Source: an uncultured Clostridia bacterium (GTDB taxonomy: Bacteria > Bacillota > Clostridia > Oscillospirales > Ruminococcaceae). Taken from it: DNA of 15,133 nucleotides. Within the stretch, counting starts at the first letter, position 1. Each line of letters begins with the position of its first letter. Below the pieces are notes generated by a model. It did not search any database and was not told where the DNA came from. It was given only the letters and a program-made list of their open reading frames with translations. A program made the translations under genes and the position numbers. The DNA lies in assembly GCA_946533615.1 (NCBI GenBank), contig CAMNBY010000299.1:1-15133 (forward strand), read 5' to 3'. Below, piece by piece: positions 1-7,231 of the stretch.

Positions 1-70
1 GAGGCGGCTTCGCCGCCGCTCACGCGACTTGCGCACCCGCGCCCGGGGCGGCTTCGCCGCCGCTCACGCG
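1..70. repeat. GC-rich palindromic intergenic repeat, left copies
   Basis: A 24-bp segment containing the hairpin GGCGGCTTCGCCGCC occurs identically at 3-26 and 47-70, a 44-bp period. The spacer at 27-46 belongs to a 25-bp block (23-47) that recurs exactly at 15075-15099. The first unit (1-47) therefore reappears in slightly altered form at 15054-15099 in the same orientation. The array touches the window edge and probably continues to the left. It looks like a dispersed intergenic repeat family. No coding potential is evident; function is unknown. Confidence 0.85.
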
Positions 71-81
71 GATTAAAGAAA

Positions 82-93
82 GAAAACGTTTTC
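82..93. promoter_or_regulatory. Palindromic LacI/cre-like operator candidate
   Basis: GAAAACGTTTTC is a perfect 12-bp palindrome with a central CG step flanked by A and T runs. LacI/GalR-family regulators, including CcpA at cre sites, commonly bind palindromes centred on CG. It lies about 265 bp upstream of the recognisable promoter, so it may act from a distance or serve an unseen gene to the left. No regulator gene is present in the window. Confidence 0.4.
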
Positions 94-271
94 GGAAAAG
101 AATGTGAATTTTTAGGAATTTTTTCAGACGGAGTGCGGGAGAATGAGAGGCGGCGGAGTTGGAAGAAAGTAAACTTTACGTTAATTAACTGTAAATAATG
201 TTTAGGGTCCTTATGGCGGCTGCGGGTCGGTCGAGGGCTAAAATATGAAAAAACGAAACCACCCGAAATGT

Positions 272-350
272 TGCACAAAACCGCAAACGATCAATGCAGC
301 ATAATGCACAAACCGTCATTCTGCACAAAAAACATTTACCGCAAACGTTT
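272..350. promoter_or_regulatory. Clustered operator-like repeats upstream of promoter
   Basis: TGCACAAA occurs three times (272-279, 305-312, 322-329). ACCGCAAACG occurs twice (280-289 and 338-347); the second copy runs into the palindrome AAACGTTT (343-350), which ends 8 bp before the -35 box. Ordered repeats just upstream of a consensus promoter suggest binding sites for one or more transcription factors. A LacI-family protein is a reasonable guess for the CAAACG elements. The binding protein is unknown. Confidence 0.5.
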
Positions 351-358
351 AAGCTGCC

Positions 359-387
359 TTGACAAACCCCCTTATAAATGGTATAAT
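359..387 (+). promoter_or_regulatory. Consensus sigma-A promoter with extended -10
   Basis: TTGACA (359-364) and TATAAT (382-387) are separated by exactly 17 bp, and a TG dinucleotide at 379-380 gives an extended -10 element. Transcription would begin near 394 and run rightward into the first ABC ATPase gene, leaving a leader of about 250 nt. Such a strong promoter next to operator-like repeats suggests that expression is held back by a repressor or by the leader. Confidence 0.85.
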
Positions 388-393
388 TATGAT

Positions 394-642
394 TAGCAAA
401 TTGAGCCCTTTTGGCGATTTTGCTATCAAATAACACCAAACAAGACTCGTTTTTATGCACTTTTTGGTGAAAATCACTACATCTTGTAGAATTTCTTTGC
501 ATTGACCACAAGATGTTTGTTTTGCGTCCCGAAAAAACGGTTTGGTGAGGTTTTTGTGGCAGTTTCGTGATAAAAACCTCTGCAATTAGGCAAATTAACT
601 AATAAGCAGTTTACGACCCTTCGGCACGAGAGGTATTCCTGT
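394..642 (+). promoter_or_regulatory. Long, potentially structured 5' leader of the operon
   Basis: The region between the predicted transcription start and the first gene can form several helices: 434-441 with 540-547 (8 bp), enclosing a 9-bp hairpin 479-487/508-516 that is followed by a T-rich stretch, and then an 11-pair hairpin 547-557/570-580 (one G-U). The segment CACCAAA (434-440) can alternatively pair with TTTGGTG at 463-469, so two mutually exclusive folds are possible. I do not recognise a known riboswitch class. No good coding ORF is present. A role in attenuation or ligand sensing is an inference from base pairing only. Confidence 0.4.
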
Positions 643-1320
643 ATGGGTGCTATTATTACGACCGAGTCCCTTTGCCGTGATTTTAAGATTGGCGACGGGA
701 GCATTGTCTCGGCACTGAAAAATGTAAATATCGAGATCGAGAAGGGCAAGCTGACCATACTCCGAGGACGCTCGGGAAGCGGCAAGACAACGCTTATCAA
801 TATCCTCGGGGCCCTTGACAAGCCGACAAAGGGCAAGGTGCTCTTCGACGGGCGGGACATAACGACGCTTTCGGAGAGAAAGCGCGACGAGCTCAGACGG
901 TACGAGATGAGCTTCGTGTTCCAGTCCGTTGCGCTGATGAGCGGCATGAACGCCTACGAGAACGTTGAGTTCGGGCTGAGGCTCTCGAAAACGCCCTACG
1001 GCGAGCGCGACAAGCGCGTGAGAGACGTTATGCGCAGCGTCGGGCTTGAGAAAAGAATGTTCCACAGACCGAGCGAGATGTCGGGCGGCGAACAGCAGAG
1101 AGTTGCGATCGCAAGGGCTATCGCCCACGACCCGAAGGTGGTCTTCGCGGACGAGCCTACCGCCGAGCTGGACACAGCCACGGGCCTGAAGGTCGTAAAG
1201 CTCTTCAAGCAGCTTGTGGCCGAGCAGGGAATGACCATTGTCATGACCACCCACGACCCGAGTATGATAGACATCGCCGATAAGGTGTATACTCTTGAGG
1301 ACGGTGAGATAGTTGAGTGA
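643..1320 (+). CDS. ABC transporter ATP-binding protein, LolD/MacB type
   Basis: This 225-residue protein is a complete stand-alone ABC nucleotide-binding domain that hydrolyses ATP to power a membrane partner. Walker A is GRSGSGKT (42-49), the Q-loop glutamine is Q94, the signature is SGGEQQ (147-152), Walker B is VVFADE with catalytic E171, and the switch histidine is H204. The size, the SGGEQQRVAIARA signature block and the absence of a C-terminal regulatory domain match the LolD/MacB/FtsE group rather than the longer MalK/MsmX sugar-importer ATPases. The D-loop region reads PTAELD, a small variation on PTGxLD. The ATG start has a GAGAGG at 628-633. The end overlaps the next gene by 8 bp, implying translational coupling and perhaps a heterodimer with it. 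No FtsX-like permease is nearby, so the partner is uncertain. Confidence 0.93.
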   Translation: MGAIITTESLCRDFKIGDGSIVSALKNVNIEIEKGKLTILRGRSGSGKTTLINILGALDKPTKGKVLFDGRDITTLSERKRDELRRYEMSFVFQSVALMSGMNAYENVEFGLRLSKTPYGERDKRVRDVMRSVGLEKRMFHRPSEMSGGEQQRVAIARAIAHDPKVVFADEPTAELDTATGLKVVKLFKQLVAEQGMTIVMTTHDPSMIDIADKVYTLEDGEIVE

Positions 1321-2284
1321 CGAAAAGACTGTTCCCACCGGGGAAAAAGCGGAAAACGAAGAGCGCCCGGACGATGACCTGATGATCCGCTGCGAGAACC
1401 TTGTCAAGATCTACAAGACTGACGAGATCGAGGTCGTTGCGCTGCAGGGACTTGACCTCGACGTCAAGCGCGGAGAGCTTATGGCGATAGTCGGCAATTC
1501 GGGAAGCGGCAAAAGTACGCTGCTGAATATGCTGGGCGGCCTCGACAAGCCGTCGGCCGGAAGCCTGCTGGTGGACGGCAAGAACCTGCTGAAATTCACC
1601 GACAAGGATTATATGCAGTACAAGCGCGACACTGTCGGCTTTGTCTGGCAGAACAACGCAAGGAACCTGATCCCGTATCTTACAGCCGTGCAGAACGTAG
1701 AGCTGCCGATGCTGCTCAAGGGCAGCAGACAGCGGCGGAAAAAAGCCGAAGCGCTGCTTGATAAGGTAGGGCTCTCAAAAAGAAAAAACAGCCGCCTCGA
1801 CCAGATGTCGGGCGGTGAGCAGCAAAGAGTCGCTATAGCCATAGCGCTGGCAAATGACCCCAAGCTGCTGCTGGCGGACGAGCCTACGGGCTCGGTGGAC
1901 ACAAAGACCTCCGCCATGATACTGGACATATTCAAGGAGCTGAACCGCACCGAGGGGATAACGGTCGTGATAGTGACCCATGACGTAAAGCTGGCTCACA
2001 AGATCGACAGGGTCGTCGCCATCAGGGACGGCAGAACAAGCTCCGAGATAGTCAGGAAGCGCTCCTACGCCCAGGAGCTGGGCGAGCTCGAGTCCCTCGG
2101 AGGCGAGGACCTCGAGGACAGCATCGACGAGACCCACGAGGAGCTTGTGGTGCTGGACCGCTCCGGAAGATTGCAGCTGCCCAAGGATTATATGGAGAAT
2201 TTGCAGATCAAGGGCGGCGACAAGGTCAAGGTCGAGCTTGACGAGGACGGAAAGAGAATGTATCTCTTCAAGTCGGATAATTAA
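1313..2284 (+). CDS. ABC ATPase (LolD/MacB type) with C-terminal AbrB-like domain
   Basis: The protein has 323 residues. The ABC domain (about 24-240) carries Walker A GNSGSGKS (61-68), Q-loop Q113, signature SGGEQQ (166-171), Walker B LLLADE with E190, and H223. The segment NLIPYLTAVQNVELPML after the Q-loop is typical of LolD/MacB ATPases. A charged linker (about 250-275) leads to residues 279-319, which match the SpoVT/AbrB/MazE swapped-hairpin pattern: a beta strand, then SGRLQLPKDY, then GGDKVKVELDEDG. Such domains usually dimerise and often bind DNA. The fusion suggests dimerisation or a regulatory output linked to transport, but this is inference. Translation starts at TTG (1313) inside the preceding gene, with GGTGAGA-type sequence just upstream; the first 23 residues are acidic and polar. 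Both ATPases keep all catalytic residues. Confidence 0.92.
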   Translation: MSDEKTVPTGEKAENEERPDDDLMIRCENLVKIYKTDEIEVVALQGLDLDVKRGELMAIVGNSGSGKSTLLNMLGGLDKPSAGSLLVDGKNLLKFTDKDYMQYKRDTVGFVWQNNARNLIPYLTAVQNVELPMLLKGSRQRRKKAEALLDKVGLSKRKNSRLDQMSGGEQQRVAIAIALANDPKLLLADEPTGSVDTKTSAMILDIFKELNRTEGITVVIVTHDVKLAHKIDRVVAIRDGRTSSEIVRKRSYAQELGELESLGGEDLEDSIDETHEELVVLDRSGRLQLPKDYMENLQIKGGDKVKVELDEDGKRMYLFKSDN

Positions 2285-2396
2285 AGCTATCAGCCCTGCG
2301 GGGCAGATATACAGCCGTAATAAATATAGTATACTATTATAAATATATAGTGATATAGGGTTTTAACGGCAAATCAATACGAAAGGTGGAAAAAAT
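2285..2396 (+). promoter_or_regulatory. AT-rich intergenic gap with possible internal promoter
   Basis: This 112-bp gap is the largest inside the gene cluster. It holds a small GC hairpin (GCCC TGCG GGGC, about 2293-2304) without a T-tract, so it is not a good terminator. After it comes a very AT-rich segment with a perfect 12-bp palindrome ATAGTATACTAT (2326-2337) and several -10-like hexamers. No convincing -35 box is visible. A second promoter giving higher expression of the binding protein, or an operator, is plausible. A strong ribosome site AAAGGTGG (2382-2389) precedes the next start. Confidence 0.4.
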
Positions 2397-5297
2397 GTGA
2401 AAAGCACAGTTTTCAAGCGTGTTGTTTCATCGGCACTGGCACTGGCGCTGGCGGCTTCCTGCGGCCTGACGGCGTTTGCGGCAGATGAAGGGACAGACCT
2501 CAACGCCGAGCTTATCGACGCGAGCAACCGCGAAAAAGCGTACTCTAACTATGTTAAAAAGTACGCAGGTGAACCGCGGCCCGATGCAGAGGTCACGATC
2601 GCCGGAAAGGACTATGTAAGCGCAGCGAACGGCGCAGCTGTCAGCGTGAAGAGCGTTGACGGCAGGAACGATGTTGCCGAGTGGTCAAACCAGGAGGGTA
2701 CACTTACCTATGAGGTACAGGTCCCCCAGGCAGGCGTCTATAACATTCAGATGGGCTATGAGGCTCTTGCGGGAGGCACGACCTCCGTCGAGTTCGCACT
2801 GCTCATTGATGACGTATGCCCCTACACCACCGCTTCCAGGATCACTCTGCCGAAGCGCTGGGTGAGCCGCACCGACATCGAACAGGACGAGAGAGGCAAC
2901 GATATCCGTCCCGGACAGGTGGAGCAGGTGTGCTGGCAGGAGACCTTCCTGAAGGATACCGACGGTCTGTTCAACGAGCCTCTGGAGTTCTACTTCCCTG
3001 AGGCAAAGACCTACAAGCTGTCCCTCCAGTCTACAAAGGCGCAGTTTGCGATCGACTATATCAAGCTCTGTCAGGCACCCGAGGCACCTGCCTATCAGGC
3101 CCCCGACAGCGGCGAGCTCAATTCCACACCTTCGTATATCGTAACGCTTGAGGGCGAGGCTGCCGACTACAAGTCGGACAGAACTCTCTTCCCGACAGCG
3201 GACAGAAACTCCTATATTACTTCATCCAAAAACGGCACAAGCCCGACCAAGACCAGATACAACACCATCGGCAAGGACAACTGGAACAAGGCCACACAGT
3301 CCGCCACATGGAAGTTCAGCGTTCCCGCTGACGGCTGGTACAAGGTTGGTATCCGCGCCAAGCAGGAAACGATGCGCGGAATGTATTCCAACAGAAGGCT
3401 GCTCATTGACGGCGTCGTTCCCAACAAGGAGAGCGACCAGATCAAGTTCTATTACGAGACCAAGTGGCAGCTCACTGTTCCCTCTGTCGGCGACGACCCG
3501 ATCTACTACTACATCACCGCAGGCGATCACGAGCTGACCCTCGAGGCCGTTCCCGGCGAGATAGGCGAGATCATGGGCGAGATCGACGAGATCGTCTATA
3601 ACGTAAACAGCTACTACAGAAAGATACGCGCCTACACAGGCCCTAACCCCGATATCTACACCAACTACGACGTTAAGGCTGCCATTCCCGGCATTATCGA
3701 CGACTTCGAGGAATACTCAAAGAGGCTCCGCGACGAGATGAAGAAGATCGAGGATCTCTCGGGCAGCGGCGGTACCGAGGCAGTCACACTCGACAAGCTC
3801 GCGATCGTGCTTGACAAGTGCGTTGACAAGCCGGACCGCGTTCCCTCTATGATGAGCCAGATCAAGGATAACGTTACTTCCGTTTCCGCGTGGGTGTCTC
3901 AGTACAGAGAGCAGCCCCTCGAGCTGGATATGATCCAGATCGCTTCTCCCGACGAGGACTTCGATCCCTGCGAAGAGAAGTTCTTCAGCAGCCTCGGCTT
4001 CGGCTTCAAGGCCTTTATCGGCTCCTTCTTCGAGGATTACAACTCCCTCACCGAGGAGGACGATTCGGCTCTGATCTGCTGGACCTCCCTCGGCCGTGAT
4101 AACGCGACCGTTATCCAGACCCTTATCAACAACGACTATAACCCCACCGCAAATACAAAGGTAAACATGAAGCTGGTACAGGGCGGCTACGTTGAAGCCA
4201 CCTTTGCCGGAAAGGGCCCCGACCTGGCGCTCTTCCTCGGCGGAGACTTCCCGATACAGCTTGCCGCGCGAGATGTGCTGGTAGACCTGAAGAAGTTTGA
4301 AGACTTCGACGAGGTGATGACGCGCTTTGCCGACGACGCGGGCGTGCTCTACGAGTATAACGGAGGCTGCTACGGACTTCCCGTTTCACAGACCTTCCCG
4401 ATGCTCTTCTACCGCTCCGACGTTCTCGACGAGTACGGCATAGACCCTGCTACCGACCTTGCAACATGGGACGGCCTGCTCGAGATCCTGCCGACCCTCC
4501 AGAGAAACTATATGGAGATAGGCCTCGTGCTTCCCGTCGGCTCGGTCATCTCGCCTGTAACAGAGGCGGGCAACACCTTCGCTTCGATGCTGCTGCAAAA
4601 GGGCGCGAGCAAGGGCATCAACTACTACAACGCCGAGCAGACAAAGACCAACTTTGACACCCAGGAGGCTATTGATTCCTTCGACGCCTGGACAAAGTTC
4701 TACACCACCTACAGCTTCGAGCAGACCTACGACGCATTCACAAGATTCAGACAGGGCGATATGCCTGTACTTATCCAGAACTACACGTTCTTCAACCAGC
4801 TGACTGTTGCAGCCCCCGAGATCAAGGGCTGCTGGAACTTCAGACCTATCCCCGGCACGGTACAGCCCGACGGATCTATCAATCACGCCTCCTGCTCGAC
4901 AGGCTCCGGAGCAGTTATCTTCTCCAAGCTGAGCGAAGACAAGCAGAAGGACGCTTGGGACTTCATCAAGTGGTTCACCTCTACCGAGACACAGACCGCT
5001 TACGGTAACGACATCGAGGCTATCCTCGGAACGATGGGACGTTTCGACACCGCAAACCTCGAGGCGCTGGGTCAGCTCTCCTGGTCCACCAGCGAGCTTG
5101 CCTCCCTCAGAGAGCAGCTGGATTCTCAGATCGAGATCCCGATAATCCCCGCTTCCTACGGCGTTACAAGAAACCTTATGAACGCATTCAGAGAGGTAGT
5201 AAACAACTACGAGAATGCAAGAGATACCCTGTTCTGGTATAACAGGGATATCAACGACGAGATCACGCGTAAGCGCGAAGACCTCGGACTTGACTAA
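2397..5297 (+). CDS. Large extracellular solute-binding protein with two CBM-like N-terminal domains
   Basis: At 966 residues this is about twice the usual size of a sugar-binding protein. The N-terminal signal sequence (1-28) allows two readings: cleavage after A28 (TAFA/AD), or lipidation at C22 (LAASC, a loose lipobox). Residues about 58-227 and 246-408 look like two beta-sandwich domains of the CBM6/CBM35 (galactose-binding-like) style, each with a strand pattern such as YEVQVPQAGVYNIQMGY or WKFSVPADGWYKVGIRA and a closing DYIKL or DEIVYN strand. A charged helical linker (about 420-525) leads to a family 1 solute-binding core (about 555-940) with GPDLALFLGGDFP, GCYGLPVSQTFPMLFYRSDVL and late AWDFIKWFTS. 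It should capture a glycan and pass it to the downstream permeases. Start is GTG at 2397; the overlapping ATG at 2395 meets a stop immediately. The ligand is unknown. Confidence 0.88.
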   Translation: MKSTVFKRVVSSALALALAASCGLTAFAADEGTDLNAELIDASNREKAYSNYVKKYAGEPRPDAEVTIAGKDYVSAANGAAVSVKSVDGRNDVAEWSNQEGTLTYEVQVPQAGVYNIQMGYEALAGGTTSVEFALLIDDVCPYTTASRITLPKRWVSRTDIEQDERGNDIRPGQVEQVCWQETFLKDTDGLFNEPLEFYFPEAKTYKLSLQSTKAQFAIDYIKLCQAPEAPAYQAPDSGELNSTPSYIVTLEGEAADYKSDRTLFPTADRNSYITSSKNGTSPTKTRYNTIGKDNWNKATQSATWKFSVPADGWYKVGIRAKQETMRGMYSNRRLLIDGVVPNKESDQIKFYYETKWQLTVPSVGDDPIYYYITAGDHELTLEAVPGEIGEIMGEIDEIVYNVNSYYRKIRAYTGPNPDIYTNYDVKAAIPGIIDDFEEYSKRLRDEMKKIEDLSGSGGTEAVTLDKLAIVLDKCVDKPDRVPSMMSQIKDNVTSVSAWVSQYREQPLELDMIQIASPDEDFDPCEEKFFSSLGFGFKAFIGSFFEDYNSLTEEDDSALICWTSLGRDNATVIQTLINNDYNPTANTKVNMKLVQGGYVEATFAGKGPDLALFLGGDFPIQLAARDVLVDLKKFEDFDEVMTRFADDAGVLYEYNGGCYGLPVSQTFPMLFYRSDVLDEYGIDPATDLATWDGLLEILPTLQRNYMEIGLVLPVGSVISPVTEAGNTFASMLLQKGASKGINYYNAEQTKTNFDTQEAIDSFDAWTKFYTTYSFEQTYDAFTRFRQGDMPVLIQNYTFFNQLTVAAPEIKGCWNFRPIPGTVQPDGSINHASCSTGSGAVIFSKLSEDKQKDAWDFIKWFTSTETQTAYGNDIEAILGTMGRFDTANLEALGQLSWSTSELASLREQLDSQIEIPIIPASYGVTRNLMNAFREVVNNYENARDTLFWYNRDINDEITRKREDLGLD

Positions 5298-5315
5298 GAA
5301 AGGAGGAGTACCCAG

Positions 5316-6266
5316 ATGGCAAATGCTAATACGAACGTTGATCCCAACACCCCGATAAACAAACAGGGCAAGTGGAAATACACCTGGCACATGGTCAAGG
5401 TCAATAAAGGCTGCTACGGACTGCTCGCTCCTTTTATGATCCTGTTCATAGTATTCACGGTCATCCCTGTTGTTATGTCGCTGCCTATAGGCTTCACTAA
5501 CTTCAACATGATCCAGACCCCGAAGCTGGTCGGCTTCTCAAACTTCTACACGCTCTTCCTCAACGACGAGGTATTCCTCATCGCGGTAAGAAACACCCTG
5601 ATCTTCGCGATCTTCACGGGCCCGTTCTCTTATGTGCTCAGCTTCATAATCGCCTGGCTCATAAACGAGATGCATCCGTTCCTGAAAACGCTGTTCACCT
5701 TCGTTTTCTACGCCCCCTCGATGACCACCTCGGTATACATCACCTGGCAGCTCATCCTCTCGGGCGACTCCTACGGATACCTCAACGCTGTAATGATGGA
5801 CATCGGCCTCTTTACATCGCCCAAGCAGTTCCTGACGGATACAAACTATATCCTTCCCGTCGTAATCATAGTTCAGCTGTGGATCTCCATGGGCGCAGGC
5901 TTCCTTGCTATCCGCGCGGGCTTCCAGAACATCGACAAGTCGATGTACGAGGCAGGAGCTATCGAGGGCATCAAGAACAGATGGCAGGAGCTTTTCACCA
6001 TCACTATCCCCTCGATGGGACCTCAGCTGCTGTTCGCAGCCGTAATGCAGATCTCGTCTTCCTTCACCGTCGGCGTTGTTGGACAGAGCCTTGTCGGTCT
6101 GCCTTCCACAGACTACGCCGCACACACCATAATGAACCACGCGACAGACTACGGTACCATTCGTTACGAGATGGGCTATGCGTCAGCGATATGCTTCGTG
6201 CTCTTCGTTGCCATGCTGCTTGCTAACAAGGCCGTTAACTGGCTGCTTGGAAAATATCTTGACTAA
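5316..6266 (+). CDS. Sugar ABC transporter permease, MalF/UgpA type (pair 1)
   Basis: This is a 316-residue inner membrane permease with about six hydrophobic segments; the first (about 35-58) follows a polar cytosolic N-terminus. The family-defining EAA loop that contacts the ATPase is present as EAGAIEG at 212-218, continuing into WQELFTITIPSM. The segment WISMGAGFLAIRAGFQNID just before the loop is typical of MalF-like subunits. It lies 18 bp after the binding-protein gene with AGGAGG (5301-5306) before its ATG, and 17 bp before the MalG-like partner, so the three should form the substrate-specific part of an importer. It most resembles the LplB/YtcP-like branch used for complex oligosaccharides, but I cannot assign a substrate. 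Confidence 0.92.
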   Translation: MANANTNVDPNTPINKQGKWKYTWHMVKVNKGCYGLLAPFMILFIVFTVIPVVMSLPIGFTNFNMIQTPKLVGFSNFYTLFLNDEVFLIAVRNTLIFAIFTGPFSYVLSFIIAWLINEMHPFLKTLFTFVFYAPSMTTSVYITWQLILSGDSYGYLNAVMMDIGLFTSPKQFLTDTNYILPVVIIVQLWISMGAGFLAIRAGFQNIDKSMYEAGAIEGIKNRWQELFTITIPSMGPQLLFAAVMQISSSFTVGVVGQSLVGLPSTDYAAHTIMNHATDYGTIRYEMGYASAICFVLFVAMLLANKAVNWLLGKYLD

Positions 6267-6283
6267 AGGAGGGAGAACGAATA

Positions 6284-7183
6284 ATGGCAAGAAGAAAGAA
6301 AAAGCAAGTCTCTATCGACAAGCTGAAAGTTTCGGACAAGAAAAAGCGCATAAACCGTTCTCTCGGAGGAGACATCGCGATCTTCGTTTTCCTTATCCTC
6401 CTTGGTCTGTTTATGATCTTCCCAATCTACTATTCCTTCGTTCAGTCCTTCAAGCCCGTTGAAGAGCTGTTCGTGTTCCCGCCAAAGCTTTACGTGCTCA
6501 ATCCGACCACAAAGAACTTCTCGGATATGTTCACGGTAGCCGCCAGCCTGTGGGTGCCGCTGTCAAGATATATCTTCAACAGCGTGTTCATCACGGTCGT
6601 TATCTGCATCTGCAACCTGTTTGTGTGCTGCTGTGCGGGATTTGCGCTTGCAAAGTGCCGTTTCCCCGGAAACGTGTTCTTCAACAAGCTGATCGTAACA
6701 GCCCTGCTGTTCGCATCGAACGCTACATGGATCATGCAGTTCATGGTATACTCCAAGCTGCATATCATTGATACCTACTGGGTACTTATCCTCCCGAGCA
6801 TCGCAACGCCTCTCGGACTGTTCCTTATGAGACAGTCGATGTCCACTATCCACGACTCGATGATCGAGGCCGCCAAGGTGGACGGCGCAGGACTGTTCAG
6901 GATATGCTGGCAGATAGTGGTCCCCAACTCCAAGCCTGCGCTGATGACCCTTATCATCTTCGCCTTCCAGGGAGCATGGAATATGCAGGGCGGCGCCCTC
7001 ATCTATTCCGAGGAGCTCAAGACCCTTCCCACTGTTGTTCAGCAGATCTCTGCTGTCGGCCTTGCAAGACAGGGCGTAACCTACGCCTCGGCTGTACTGC
7101 TTCTTATTCCGCCGCTGGTCGTGTTCCTTATCGCACAGAGCAACGTCATGGAAACAATGGCGAACTCCGGTATCAAGGATTGA
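6284..7183 (+). CDS. Sugar ABC transporter permease, MalG/UgpE type (pair 1)
   Basis: This 299-residue membrane protein has about six predicted transmembrane segments after a Lys/Arg-rich cytosolic N-terminus (MARRKKKQVSIDKLK). The EAA loop is EAAKVDGAG at 195-203, followed by the ICWQIVVPNSKPAL stretch expected for this family. The C-terminus ends in METMANSGIKD, the usual style of MalG-like subunits. AAAGGAGGG just after the previous stop gives a strong ribosome site, and the 17-bp gap indicates co-translation with the MalF-like partner. It should form the channel heterodimer with the upstream permease. No N-terminal acidic extension is seen, unlike the third permease in this cluster. Confidence 0.92.
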   Translation: MARRKKKQVSIDKLKVSDKKKRINRSLGGDIAIFVFLILLGLFMIFPIYYSFVQSFKPVEELFVFPPKLYVLNPTTKNFSDMFTVAASLWVPLSRYIFNSVFITVVICICNLFVCCCAGFALAKCRFPGNVFFNKLIVTALLFASNATWIMQFMVYSKLHIIDTYWVLILPSIATPLGLFLMRQSMSTIHDSMIEAAKVDGAGLFRICWQIVVPNSKPALMTLIIFAFQGAWNMQGGALIYSEELKTLPTVVQQISAVGLARQGVTYASAVLLLIPPLVVFLIAQSNVMETMANSGIKD

Positions 7184-7231
7184 TGACAAGCTTCAGTTAA
7201 TGAAATTCGGAAAGGAAACAGGTGATAAGCA

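Larger units (their letters stand above)
71..358. other. AT-rich intergenic region upstream of the operon promoter
   Basis: No convincing gene is seen on either strand. The stretch carries a 10-bp palindrome GTTAATTAAC (180-189) and the operator-like elements listed separately (82-93, 272-350). It is markedly richer in A and T than the coding region that follows, as expected for a regulatory region. The gene to the left of the window is not visible, so part of this DNA may belong to that neighbour. Confidence 0.6.

Noticed and set aside
1..70. CRISPR array
   Set aside because: The repeats are close copies with a repeated, not unique, spacer and a strong internal palindrome; no cas gene is present.
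455..505. A 16-codon upstream ORF in the leader (ATG at 455)
   Set aside because: No ribosome binding site precedes it and the peptide lacks a run of one amino acid that would suggest classic attenuation.
2395..2400. ATG at 2395 as the start of the binding-protein gene
   Set aside because: The ATG is followed directly by TGA; only the overlapping GTG at 2397 opens the long reading frame.
4386..5390. A 334-codon open frame on the - strand opposite the binding-protein gene
   Set aside because: The + strand encodes a coherent solute-binding core here. The antisense product shows no domain and no ribosome site.
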